Of a DNA stretch of 64,000 nucleotides, positions 24,046-36,100 are shown piece after piece. This stretch comes from Druceiella hillmani (lineage: Eukaryota; Arthropoda; Insecta; Lepidoptera; Hepialidae), in assembly GCA_039881145.1 (NCBI GenBank), contig JAYKKI010000005.1:24547501-24611500 (forward strand), in the 5' to 3' direction. The position numbers and the translations under genes were made by a program. The notes under the pieces were generated by a model. It searched no databases, had not been told where the DNA came from, and saw only the letters and a list, made by a program, of their open reading frames with translations. Position 1 is the stretch's first letter. Each line of letters begins with the position of its first letter.

Positions 24046-25254
24046 ATACAAAAGCAGGAAGACAACCTTGAGCGCATTCTTCTAATAGTTCCTTGTTTAA
24101 GCATTGATGTATTAAACGAGGTCTATGACTCAGCAGATTCACCACTTGGTGATAAAAAACACTGTAATGATTTTACCGCAGTTCAGTTTACTCATTCCAT
24201 AGTCGGTGTCGATTTAGACTGAGACAATTTTCAGTGAAATGATCAATTAAACGGTAATGCTTAGAACTATGTCGACGTTAAGCTCTCTTAATACATTAAT
24301 TCCTTGGAAGAAAAGGTTCAGATTCGTTAATTTTCCACAAATGAGATTCATTGTGTTCAAAAGTTCCACAAATAATACTTTAAATTACGTACTGCCTTTT
24401 TGTTAGGTCGAATTATTCTTCCACCATCGTTTTGTAAGGACCAATACTTTTTTAAGCGATTCGCATTTTTTTCGGCTCTAACATGACGAAACAGAAAAGG
24501 AAATCAATTTTTAATTAAAAAACAAATAAAGCAATTAGTGAACAAAAACTGTAAGTGTTTCATCAAAAATACTTTAAATAATTGAACAGTATTAGTAACA
24601 AATATTGTTCCAATCCCATTCAATTTTCAATTTTCCGTTTCTCAGATACAAATTTCGTAACATACAAGTCAATTAATAGTAATTAAATCGTAAGACTCGA
24701 TAAAATTCTCGGTTTGGGTTGCTGTTATGTATTTCCTACTAAATGTGATCATAGCAAGATTCAGGAAATGATTAGTAGATTTATCGCTGAGTAGAATTGC
24801 TTAATCTGATAAATAATATATTTTATCCAAACACGGTGAAGCCAAAAAATGGAAAAGTTATTGATATGTCCAGTTGTGTGTATTTACGTAACAAGTATGT
24901 ACGTAACTAGATATACATGAACATATTCATTTTGATTAACAGCCGCAAATGCCTTTTGCGATTCCCATAAATGAAATAATATTAAATTTTTGTGAGTTCG
25001 TAATATTCCAGCAAACATAACATAATATAAGTATTGACTCGTAATCGACTTTAGTGGGGTAAATTTTTTTTAGCAAACATTAAACCGACTTCAAATAACT
25101 ACTGAACAAGAAATACACCGAAGTGTAAAATATTGAAAATACGAGTATCCATTTAAACTTTTATAATAAAATATCGTTTTTGAATTGGTGCGAACTACAT
25201 GTGGTGATGTTAACGTCGATTTTGTATTAAACAAATATTTCGAAATATTATTAT
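24044..25254. other. AT-rich non-coding stretch
   Basis: Nothing recognised. Confidence 0.5.
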
Positions 25255-25650
25255 AAAACAAAATTAATTTTTATGGTTCCGTCCCTCAAAATGAAAAAAA
25301 AACGAATCAAGTGGAAAAAAACACTGATCCATCCGTCGTCTGTCCGTCAAAGTCCTTTTTCTCAAAAAATGCTTAATTGTTAAGTTGAAGAGACTCAGTA
25401 TTATATTGTATACTGAGGCCTATAGGGTTATATTCGTGTTAAAATTTCAAGTTTTGGGCCTACATCAAAAAATTACATGGCCCGTTAAAGTGTACTATTT
25501 TTATTCATGCAGTAGTCTTATTGACCGATCATCAAAACCTATAAGGTACTTCCGGTCGACTTACTATCTTGAAATAATGGGATATCTTATAGTAGCATAG
25601 CATAATGGGATATCTTATAGTATAAGTAAAGGAAAAAATCCAAAAACTTG
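25255..25650 (+). repeat. Lepidopteran 'GTTCCGTACCTCAAAA' repeat remnant with small tandem duplication
   Basis: GGTTCCGTCCCTCAAAATG, TCTGTCCGTCAAAGTCCTTT, AGTTGAAGAGACTC, AACCTATAAGGTACTTCCGG and TCGACTTACTATCTTGAAAT in canonical order. At its end ATAATGGGATATCTTATAGT is duplicated (about 25577 and 25603). Confidence 0.8.
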
Positions 25651-26245
25651 TGATTTATAATTCTATGCGGAATTATACATTTTTATGAATAGTTTGTTTA
25701 TACGTCTGTGAAAATGTGGAAGACGATATATTACGTTGTGAAAAATTAATATTTTTAAATAGTGTCAGTAGAAATATTTTGTAAATATTTATAAGTTCCT
25801 AAATGTGTATAGAACATTCGTGGGTCTACTTACGACATTATCACAAACATCTTTCATATTTAATTATAATATACTTACAAGACTGTGTGAATAAAATTAT
25901 CGTCACAAAATTTTACTAACAAGAAGATTGATTTTTTTGCATGGTATAAAACTGGAGGCAAAAAATGAAGTCACAAAGGTAAATTGTATACGCGTCATTG
26001 TTACTATCTGGTATAGAACTAGGGTGTTGCCTAAAAAGTCCATTATAGTTAAAATCAATTATATATATAAATATGTCAAAATTTAAATACGAAGCAGATC
26101 ATTGTCTACTCTTAGAATAATACTGCCTTACATCTCATTGAAAATATAAATGTGGAAATGAAGTAAGTTCTTTTTAAATCATTATATTGGGTGGCAAAAA
26201 TTTTCAAATGGAAATAACCGCAAATCTACAAATACTATATTTATG
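25651..26245. other. AT-rich non-coding stretch
   Basis: Nothing recognised between the repeat and the pogo-like element. Confidence 0.5.
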
Positions 26246-26431
26246 TAGGGGAGCGAGGGGATTTTTGGAACAATTTTCAGAAAAATTAATATATTTTGAG
26301 ATCTATCGGTTTAATTATCAAAAATAAAACATAGATTGATACTTTAAGTTTTAATTTATTAAATCAAGCAAAAAAAAATCCAAAACTTTAAGTAAATACT
26401 TCACAATTAACATTTTTTTTAAAAGCGCTAT

Positions 26432-26467
26432 GTTACAACTTACCCTCTAGTTACGGTTAGTTGTAAC
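26432..26467. repeat. Subterminal inverted repeat inside the pogo-like element
   Basis: GTTACAACTTACC (26432-26444) pairs with GGTTAGTTGTAAC (26455-26467), 12 of 13 positions. Possibly a transposase-binding subterminal repeat. Confidence 0.6.
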
Positions 26468-26770
26468 GTCTATTGGGGCAAATAATAACAATAATAAAAG
26501 AAGAAAATATGACATCTTCAATAATTTTTTATTTGTAAGGAACAAAAAAACTCTTTCTGTAATATTATGTAATTTTTAGCAAATAATTAACTGAAATATA
26601 CTTTTTAAACTAATTAACATAAAAAACAAGTTTTTACTATTTATCTCACTTTATTAGACAATACTTATAATAAAAATTGCACTTTAAAACAACAGTAAAT
26701 TAAATTATGTACCTTTCTTAAGTCTCGTAATTATCTCTTTCTCATACCTTACATCGTACAAAGTCAAATA

Positions 26771-26884
26771 AATAATCAGCCTTTCGATGTGAAATATATT
26801 TTTCGCGGTGCTAATGTCAATTTATACAATAATCAGCCTTTCGATGTGAAATATACTTTTCGTGGTGTTAATGTCCATTACAGG
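26771..26884. repeat. 57-bp tandem duplication
   Basis: AATAATCAGCCTTTCGATGT... begins at 26771 and again at 26828, with a few substitutions. It overlaps the last transposase codons. Confidence 0.85.
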
Positions 26885-27840
26885 AGCAGAATCTAATAGT
26901 TCGGGATTTTCGAGATCAAACGTTAAATTTTTAGGTTCATTTAAAATGTTTTCTGTTTCTTTAGTAGGATCTAGACGGTCAGTGATATAAAATGGCGCAA
27001 AGTGACTGTCTTGAAAAATAACAGTATTCAAAGGCAATATACCAAAAATGTTAAACCCACTCATAATATTTGTAGGGTTTAAGGTGAGCAGTAATGACTC
27101 CTTCGCTATATCTGGTATGTCATATACAGATATCATTTTTCCGGGATTATTGTGCACCCATGTTTTCTGTGCTCTTCTGCTACGTCTAAATATTGCAAAT
27201 TATAGGAGCAGTGGGAAGGAAAGGATAACGTGATTTGGTTTTTACCACAACTTCAATATTCGCATGTTATGATTGTCGAGAAGAAAAACAACTGGCTCTT
27301 CCTTGGTGGGCTTAGCGTGTTTGATGAATTGGTCCCTAAAAACTACAAATTCTTTTTCTGTCATCCATCCTCAAGAATTGCCAGCTCTAATGCAACGATA
27401 AATAGCACGTATAAACATTTTAGAATATTTGAGAAAAATGAACATCGGTTTAATAAAATTACCCGCAGTGTTAAAGGCACAAAGCAGTGTTACAAGGGTT
27501 TTTCTCTCAGCCGATGTGATGGCACCAACTTGCCAAGAGTTGTTTTTTTGGCCTCGAGTAGCTACTATTTTCTTAGTTTTTTGAACTGTCGCCTTTGTGA
27601 CCCCGGTTTCATCAATGATCCATATTCGAGAAGCATTAAATTAATATTTTTAAAGAAGGTTTATGTAGGAAAATGTTGCTCGACTTAGTGACATCTCTTC
27701 TGGTGTCTTTAAAGATATATTACGATTTCTGCGCATAAAATTTTAGGACCAGTCAAGACAAGCCACGTTATTTTGATGCCAAGAAAATTAAGCACATATA
27801 CACATCCACTCACTGCACCGTCTGGCGGGATACTGGCTAT
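26822..27840 (-). pseudogene. pogo/Tigger (CENP-B/jerky-like) DDE transposase pseudogene
   Basis: Reading the minus strand from about 27780 down: DWS*NFMRRN, TPEEMSLSRA, then IWIIDETG with the first catalytic Asp (about 27613). These are followed by ATRGQKN, QVGAITSAERKTLVTLLCA, GNFIKPMFIF, GWMTEKEF, FIKHAKPTKEEPVVFLLDNH with the second catalytic Asp (about 27265), and NNPGKMISVYDI, GFNIFGILPLNTVIFQDSHF and ITDR at the C end (open 27157-26822). This order is diagnostic of pogo/Tigger-type transposases of insects. In-frame stops occur near 27750, 27635, 27375 and 27240. The segment after LLDNH that should carry HKLQPLD and the third acidic residue is missing or scrambled. No HTH domain remains. 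The 152-residue plus frame at 27230-27688 is its antisense shadow. Confidence 0.85.
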
Positions 27841-27960
27841 GATGACACAATGCGACGTAATATAAAAGTAATATTGAATAAAAAAAAAGACGTTAATAAA
27901 TTTTAAGTTCCTGGTGAAAAACCTCTGTTACCAGTTATCTCCAAGTCCGTCGCTTCCCTA

Positions 27961-28499
27961 TATCAATTTTTAAATTTCTAAGTGGACTGGTAGTTAGCGA
28001 GAGGTATTGATGACGAGTGAGTCAATTAGTTCCAAAACTAGTTTAAAAAACTATTTTTGCAAGTGCGATTTCAGATTGTATCTCAGGAAATGGACAAGTT
28101 ATATTTGTCAAACTTAAAGTGCAATATAGTTTTTGTCATCTCCTTGTATAAGTTTTAACTTGGTAAATAGACCCTTTTAAATAGACCCTGAATTAGAGGA
28201 GTATCAAAATATTCCTTAATATTAAATTATTAATATAAATTGACATATTATATGTGAATGACTGTCACCAACATACTTGGCGTTACCGCATGCTTTGTTA
28301 GCTAATATGTATCTAAATGCAAAATATTTTCTATGTTTTCACTGTCGTTCAAGTCGGGGGTTTCATATTTTTTGAGTCTTTATTTTAGGGTTTACGATGG
28401 AAAAATGAACTTTTAAAAAACGAGAAATTTTTTTTCAAAAAGCTTGTTTTATTTTTCAGTTTTATAGGTTGGAACTTAATACCCACAATCATTTTCGTA
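27961..28499. other. AT-rich non-coding stretch
   Basis: Nothing recognised between the transposon and the duplicated block. Confidence 0.5.
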
Positions 28500-28606
28500 A
28501 ACAGCGCCAAAAGACTATGGTTGACACTTAATTAAATAAATTATTTCATTCAAATTATATTACGCAATTTATAATATTTAATTAAATTTATCTGGTACAC
28601 GTCTTG

Positions 28607-28690
28607 GGAAACCGTTTGAAGGGAGCAGCACGAGACTGTTCTTTTTCGTAGCCGTAGACGTCTTCCGGCTGATGAAAATGAATTAAAAGT
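28607..28690 (+). mobile_element. RTE-type LINE 3' tail, very decayed
   Basis: GTAGACGTCTTCCGGCTGAT followed by GAAAATGA corresponds to the GTGGACGTCTT(TC)CGGCTGATGATGATG end of lepidopteran RTE LINEs. It aligns with the clearer copy at 59035-59130, so the LINE was already present when the block duplicated. Confidence 0.6.
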
Positions 28691-29190
28691 GTGTTTAATC
28701 AGCTCGATCCTTATTAAATTATACCGCGGGTAAATAAAAAGGCTAACAGATAATTGTTTTCCTATTAATAGTGCTTTGAAGAGATCACAGGTAGGAAATA
28801 ATTATTCCATGATTTTTGCGAAGAATTTCAGAGTACAATTTCAGATTACACAACAGCCACATCTACGCAGTAGTGAGGTTAAAGCTCTAAATAGCTCGGA
28901 AAAGCTATAAAAGTTTTGTCAACTTAACCATAAAGATCGACCAATATGAATTTTCTTTCTTTTCTCCCTGATATGCTTTGCGTTATGTTCCAATGACCGT
29001 TACGCGATTAATGAGCACTCCGTCATCGCTTAACAAAATTTAGTAATAAATTATTGTGAATTATAACGTAAAAATAAGTTCACTATTAAATTTTGAATGA
29101 GAAATTATTATTTGTTTTCCCTAAACCATTAGTCTAGCGTTATCCTTTGATTCTGAGTACCATTTTCTTTTTATTTTTTTAAATTGTTAA

Positions 29191-29330
29191 ACACACCTGA
29201 AGATGTTGTCATACAACGACACCTAGGTCGTGGTGAATAATTTTAATAAGGTAGAAATAATACTACATCACGTAGTTCCATTTAATTGTGGATAATGAAT
29301 TTCTACAAAATTAACGCTACATATATTCAA
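29191..29330 (+). mobile_element. Short retroelement copy C with mutated hammerhead-like core
   Basis: CACCTGAAGA (29194-29203), T, GTTGT-CAT-ACAAC, then GACA instead of GAAA (29219-29222), CCTAGG, TC and GTGGTG (29230-29235). It is followed by the family's TAGAAATAATACTACATCAC, TTTAATTGTGGATAATGAAT and CTACAAAATTAACGC. It is absent at the matching point of the 59.5-kb paralogous block, so it inserted after that duplication, or was lost there. I cannot see a convincing target-site duplication. The GAAA to GACA change should disable cleavage. Confidence 0.7.
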
Positions 29331-30689
29331 TATGTCATATTTTATATTAGATTTTAAACTAAACTGATTAGAAACAATTGTGACTAAAATATTTAAAAAA
29401 TGCAACGAAATTTTACTACATTCAGGGAAAATCGTTTGGACGTTATTTTATTGTGTTGATTTTTAATTTGATTTATGACTATTCAACGCCTTGTTAGAGT
29501 GATGATGCATAAATGAATATAATTGGTAAATTATATGGATTTTTATATTATAAGTTAAAAAAATGATCGTAAATCAACATGGTCATATACGACCTTTTTT
29601 CTTCGAAATGACAAATTGAAAAAAAATTATTCATATAATTTTTAAAACACTATTCGTAGTAACAACAACTAATATAAACAATATATAAGTTAAATTTAAA
29701 TACTTATACCTTGCTATTTTCATATCTGAATTGTTATCTTACTGTACACGATTAACAACCCTTACGTGTGCATGGCAGCGTGTTAACTGCAGCTAAGGTA
29801 ATTACAGAGTCGAGATGTATTCGGCAGTAGACCCGTTTGTGAGATGGAAATTTAATGTTAATAATAAAATAATTAAAGATTATTTTTTATTAAATATCTA
29901 ATAACTTTTGAATAAGCTTGCTTTATATGGTAAAAAACAAATTAAGATTGAGATAGATTATTAAAGAATTGTTTACTGGAAATCAAAACTTTGGAAGATC
30001 GATGCTAAAAGTATCATTTATATCTTAGTATATTTACCGTATTATATATTATCATAGTATATTTACCGTATAGTCATTACAGCATTTAATATAGGCAGTA
30101 AATGAGAACACGAACATATCTCGAGATAAAGAAGATTCTTATTTAATTACCGTCCGTAAAGAATAGCCAAACTTAAAAGAATCTCAATCAAAACACCTCC
30201 GATAATTGAGGAGTGTATTGGATCGGTCGAAATGTTCCATAATATTTGCTTAAAGATTAAAAGATTAAAACCGTTTAAGAATATTTCCGATCAACAGCCA
30301 CCGGCTGCCACAAAGTGCGGCTTTCCACCTTTTCCAATAAAGCAAATTTTCCGATACTGGAAGTCTTAGGGTGAAATATTTACAAATATTTTATCGGAAG
30401 TTTGCTTGCTTCTTATCAGAAAAGGTTTTGTTGTTTTATTAAACGGCTTTGTGATGGTGGCAGATATTTCATTGCAATAAGATAATAAGTATGACGCTTG
30501 TGCTATATTTGTTTTGTCCATAAACGCAACGTTAGTTAATCAAGATTAAATAAAATTTCGTTCACAGATAGCTTCGAATACAACTTGGTTGAACTTTATT
30601 TTAGATTTTTATACGACGGTTTGAGCAAATCAAATGAATGATGTCCTTGATCAACAGAAATGTAGATGTATGTACACTTTTATTACATG

Positions 30690-31280
30690 ACAAAAATAGC
30701 TTTTGAACTCACGCTTTTATTTGAATAGTGATAAACATCTTTAACAGCAATGCGCAAATATTCAAATTGTAAATACATTGCCTAACGTATTGGAGCAAGT
30801 ATGGATGTAACATTTGTCTCTTAAATCAGTTATGTCAATACAAACTTTTGAGCTTTTGGACTTACGATTTTATTTCAATATTGATAGACATATTTAATAG
30901 CATGAGCAAAAGTTCAAATTGTAAGTACATCACCTAACATATTGGAGTAAGTATGGATGTAACACCTGTCTCTTAAATCAGTTATGACAATACAAACTTT
31001 TGAGACTGTCTATTACGTTTTTCATAAAACAATGTTAAATTTCATCATACTTATAGCTTTTGAATTTAATATTTTATTTGAATACTGATAAACACTTTTA
31101 ATAGCAATGTGCATATGTTCAAATTGTAAGTACATCACCTAACGTATTTGGGCAAGTATGGATGTAACACTTGACTCTTAAACCAGTTATGTCAATACAA
31201 ACTTTTGAGAGTGTGTGTTACATTTTTCATAAAACAATGTTAAATTTTCATATACTTACAGCAAATGTACAATTATTCGG
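30690..31280 (+). repeat. Three-unit local tandem repeat within duplicated block
   Basis: GTATGGATGTAACA starts near 30799, 30951 and 31156 (steps about 152 and 205 bp). Each is preceded by TTCAAATTGTAAGTACATCA-type text and followed by TTAAATCAGTTATGTCAATA and CAAACTTTTGAG. Units 2 and 3 also carry TTTTTCATAAAACAATGTTA. The partner block has only one such unit (about 62019-62125), so the amplification is specific to copy 1. Confidence 0.85.
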
Positions 31281-32704
31281 TTAATTTAAAAAAAAAGTAA
31301 GAATCTGTGAAAAAGTGAAACCAAAAAAAATCAATAACTTTCTTCTATAGGTATCGTATAAGATTAGCAAAAGATCAATTATTTAATACGTAGCCATGTG
31401 CAAATATAAGAAGTTGAATGTTGAGTAACATTTCAAGTTTTCTTTTTAATGTATTAATGCGCATGTGGATATTCCACATGGAGAATTAGTGCAATGTTTT
31501 CTAGGAAAAAAACACATTTGCGAGATGTAAATGGTGGTAATTGTTGTGTTATTTAGTTAAATGGACATAACAGTGGGTATATCGTTAAAATATTCTGAGA
31601 TCGATCAAAAGAACATATTTCTTAAATACACCTAATAACTATTTATTAATACATTTACATTATCAATACGTGTAAGCCACCATAAACATTTTAAGTATAT
31701 AATATCGAAAGTAAATTTTTACCGGTACAGCTACATAGTCACTACAATCTTTATTTATAAGGTTAATTTATCGATGACATATACAAATAACAATCTGAAG
31801 AAAAGCCATATTTAAATTTCCTATATTTGAAATTTCTAATTTACAATGTAAAGGGAAATACCACTAGGGTCTAAAGTGGAAATACAACTGCAGTCCATGC
31901 AAAATTGTTACAAAAATTTGTCAAAACAATGGAAATTTGTTCAGTAAAAGGTATAAGGACGTGTAGTCACTAAAAGTGTATCAGCGGGCAAAATTTCAAT
32001 TTCATTTAATGCACAAATTTTGGGAAATCGAAACTTAAAAAAAACCTTAAACTAATTGACCAATTTTCATGATATTTATATAATTATAAATATAAATAGA
32101 AATGAAGAAAAATTATGATATATTGGGAAGAAATCATACAAAATAATTACTTTAATTAAAAAAAATGTTATACTCGTATTTCCTATTAAGCGCACCCATA
32201 GTTTGTTTTTATTTGTTGTATCTTACGTATATTTTGGCGGAGTAGATTTTGGGTTAAACAGATTAAAAAGTTTGGATATTTACACTGTCCGCCCAAATAT
32301 ATTAAGTAAAACATGATTATTAACGATTAGAACATATCGCATTGGAAACAAAGTATTTCTTTCTATTATGTATACATCCAATTTTGGTCGCCATTTCCAT
32401 GGATAACAATGCCAATAAATTCTTTTTTCACGATTTTTTTTTGCGAACATATTGCAGCACAGTATGTTAGTGTTCACATGTATTATTCTGACATATTTTA
32501 CGGATAAACCGGACTTGTGAAAATTAACCGCTTAGAGCCACAAGCTTCTTCTATATTGTAATTCAAAATAATATTTATAGTTGTTACTAATTTGCACAAA
32601 ATACAATAAACATTTATGAAATACCTTTTCCATCGAGATGACAAACGATTAACCCAAAAGAATACACTGGTGAAATATGTGTACCTATATTTGTATATAT
32701 ACCA

Positions 32705-32752
32705 TACGTGTATGTGTGTATATATATATATATGTGTGTATATATATATACA
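32705..32752. repeat. (TG/TA)n microsatellite
   Basis: GTGTATGTGTGTATATATAT repeated twice in modified form. Confidence 0.95.
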
Positions 32753-33070
32753 GAAATTTGCTTTTCCCAAAAGTTATACATATCATTGTTAAGTTAAAAT
32801 TTTCCGGAGTAGCACCGAAAATAAAGGTCGATAAAAAAAAATGTGCAAGGGATTTGGGCCAAAGATATTTAGATGTTTTCACCAAATCAGCCTTATATAC
32901 TTTTTAATATAGTCCTTTATGGGTTGTTTGTCCTGAATAATAAAAATATTTGGACAATAAATAACTAATGTAATATTTTAAAACAATATGTTATTTGTAC
33001 TATGCATCCGTCGAAGGAATATATGAACTTGATTTTTCAAAACGTAACCTAAATTTAAGAACATAACATT

Positions 33071-33142
33071 AGTTATGTTATGATTTATTGTAATATTTTT
33101 ACCATTCATTAGTTATGATTTATTGTAATATTTTTACCATTC
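33071..33142. repeat. 35-bp tandem duplication
   Basis: GTTATGATTTATTGTAATAT... starts at 33077 and 33112, with both copies ending TTTTTACCATTC. Confidence 0.9.
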
Positions 33143-36100
33143 CTGCTGCTGGTACAATTATATTTTTGTGATTCGACTTAATGATACATATTCTATGTCG
33201 CCTTAATACGCAATTGCTATTTACAAATTTGGAAAAGCAGGACAAGATAATAAAAACCAGGATATTTTTGTTTCAAAATAGGATGAACGATAAAAGTATA
33301 GGTTCAGTAAAGGATCAATAAGTCAAGTATATTTGAATCACAATTTTTTTACACATTTCAAATCTTTATTCGTAACAGTGTTCTGAAAAAACACATATAA
33401 GATTAAAGAATGTTCAACGATGCTCTTTTCATTCAAGTGATTTGCTGTGGTAATATATAAAAGTTATAATATGTGACAATAAATCCAGTCGATAATTTTT
33501 AGGCTAGTTAATGATTCAATCCACAAAAGTAAATAATTTTTTACTTCTTCATAGAAAACATTGATTTTCATTGAGATTTTTAAGAAATTTTTTCATCTTC
33601 CTAAATTTTCTTTAACATTGTTCGTACATCCAGTTGTCAACATTATTATTTACTAGCGCTCTGAGTAATGAAAAAAGTCATAATTTATTTTCTAGAGATC
33701 ATGTTTTCTGTTTGAATTATTGATATTATCGAATAAAAAAGAAATACGTAAACCTCACTATAATCGTTATTGAAAATGAGTAAAATATATAGCGGATATT
33801 TATTTATACTTGGAAAGAAAACTATTAACACTTCATAATATAAGCAGTTTTTCTATAATTAGAAGAAAGGTCAACCGATATATCTTTAACTGAGATAAGC
33901 TGAGTGTATTCTGTTTCGACTTTATCCTAAAACTTTTTCCAGAATGCCATAAACTGCTTCAATAGCGTATAAAGAAAAATACGTACAAATGTTAGCAACT
34001 TCTGCAAGAAGAATGTCAAATACATGATGAATTGCATTACTTAAAACATTGACTGTAAGGTAGACACTGATAATTGCAATACCTTAATTTTTTTTAATTT
34101 AAAAAAAATATCGTTTGTTCCGACTTTTACTTTTACTAAAAATTGTATAGTAATTATCACCGGACAATGTTACATATCTTTCTAATATATTGTGTTTTCG
34201 AAGCTAGTAATTTATTCACCGTGATTTCAGAAGTTTAATTGGGGATAGTTCCAATGACCAAAATTTTGCAACTTGTGCCATCAATACGATAATCTAAATA
34301 ATTAAATAATGCTTGTTTTATGTTCTGTTAATTAATGCAAATATTAATTTAGTAGCTCATGATTACTAGTATCACAATACGTTAACATTAGTTTGTTACA
34401 ATGTTTCCGGCGTAAAGTGTTCTCCCGTGTTAATTTCTAATATTAGATTACTAGATACTATGATATATGCACATGCACATTTATAAAAATTTATGATTAC
34501 ATATCTTTTATTGATAACGAAGAAATGGAATGGAAGGTTTCTAGGTTACTCTAAAAATTAAAAACCAGTAGACGAATTACGAAAGTTGAACTAATGTATC
34601 AAATTCATTTCATATGATACATATACTCGTCATTAAAGATTATTATAGTATAAGAATAATTTATAGATTCTTCTAAATCTCTTACAAGTAAATTGTTAAA
34701 TAAATTTTATAATAATAGGGACACTAAATTTTAATACAGAGAAATGCTAAACACTACGTAATTGTTTATATGGTTTTGTAAAAATGCGAGAATGTTTAAC
34801 ATTATAAAGTTTTCTCATGACGTTTTTAATTATTATATTATATGATGTGATTTTTGCTACAGTCATATTTCAGATATGTGAAAATGTAACTAAAACTATT
34901 GACATTACAAATATTCAAAATACGATCATGATGTTTTTTCCTCCCAACACATTACAAAATATTTTCCTTCCCGAAAAAATACTGCCATAACATTTATTAA
35001 GTAGCAGTAATCATTTCCAAATGGCTAAGTCGCGTCAGTTGATTTTGGATCGATTTTTGGAACCGGAATTTGAAAAGTTAACGAAACAAATTGTCGCAAT
35101 CGCGATTTAGGACACTTCATTTAATTCAGGCGGTTGATATCAAGGCGGTCGATGCGCACTTGTTATATTGATATTTTTCACGAGTGTTAAGATATTTAAA
35201 AAATTTAATTAACTATAAACGATATTTTGATGGATAAGTTCATCGTAAAATAATACTGTATATGACTTTTTCTACATTATGGCTATGAAGTAAGTTGAAG
35301 AGTTAACTTTTTTATTAAAACAATAAAATTATTTGTCATTTAAAAAAAATTTTCTATTCTCTTTTTAATGAAGATACCTAAATTATAATTATACCACTTT
35401 ATGTTGTTATTTTATTATTATTAGCGCAATTGTATTTTATTGTTGTGTTTTATTATTATTAGCTGATTAACTTTAATTTTGATTTAAGATTGATTAACTT
35501 CACTAAACTCATTCTTATAGTTCCCCCGATGATAAGAGCTACTTACGTTGGTTAGTACAGTTACAATGATCACTACAACCAAAGTCATTGCAATTCTGAG
35601 ACGCCTTCAGTCACGCAAACATATTCCTATGCATACTATATCAGTTGTGAATGACACGTTAATTAACATTTTTTTATGTACCTCCATATAAATTATTTGC
35701 AATGTTATTATCTGATCAGTAAACTATTTTAACTTTAACGGGATACAAAATTATATTAAACATAAAAAAAACTATTGTTAATAGAACTGAAATCACATAT
35801 TTCTCTATTAACACTTTCTAATATCATTTAAAGAAGTTTCATACGATATATCCAATGCAATGCCCTAATTTAGAAATCTTGTATATGACTGAGGTGAATA
35901 CCCACCAATGGTTTGCTACATGTGTTAGACACTTAACTTCTATTTCACTGCAAGTTCAGCTGTTGTAAGCAAGTTTTAATAATTTCGAAACTGAGTTGAA
36001 TAACTAGTTACATTGTATCTACACTATTTATACTGGTTAAGATTTATTATTTAACGTTAGTATCAGTTGCGCCAATCTTCTTATCTTCAAACTAAAAAAG

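Larger units (their letters stand above)
26246..27960 (-). mobile_element. Decayed pogo/Tigger-like DNA transposon, about 1.7 kb
   Basis: The left end TA|GGGGAGCGAGGGG (26246-26260) and the reverse complement of the right end TA|GGGAAGCGACGG (27960 back to 27947) form degraded terminal inverted repeats, each bounded by TA, the target of this superfamily. Between them lies a broken transposase on the minus strand. The interior has another inverted repeat (26432-26467) and a 57-bp duplication (26771-26884). Full relatives are longer. Only about 120 bp lie between the first recognisable transposase codons and the right end, so the N-terminal DNA-binding part has been deleted. Non-functional. Confidence 0.75.
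28500..32050 (+). repeat. Old 3.5-kb duplicated block, copy 1 (partner 58920-62850)
   Basis: Many landmarks occur in the same order about 30.4-31.2 kb downstream. Examples: LINE tail 28607-28690 with 59035-59130; TTCTTTTCTCCC (28958) with 59337; TAAACCATTAG (29122) with 59500; TGGCAGCGTGTTAACTGCA (29773) with TGGCAGCGCGTCAACTGCA (60876); CACCTTTTCCAATAAAG (30327) with 61549; AAACGGCTTTGTGATG (30442) with 61663; GCAAGTATGGATGTAACA (30795) with 62019; and TTTATTTATAAGG..AATTTA (31750) with 62640. No long frame is conserved. Boundaries are approximate. Confidence 0.8.

Noticed and set aside
27230..27688. 152-residue plus-strand frame, the longest in the window
   Set aside because: It is the antisense shadow of the pogo/Tigger-like transposase; the minus strand carries the recognisable motifs.
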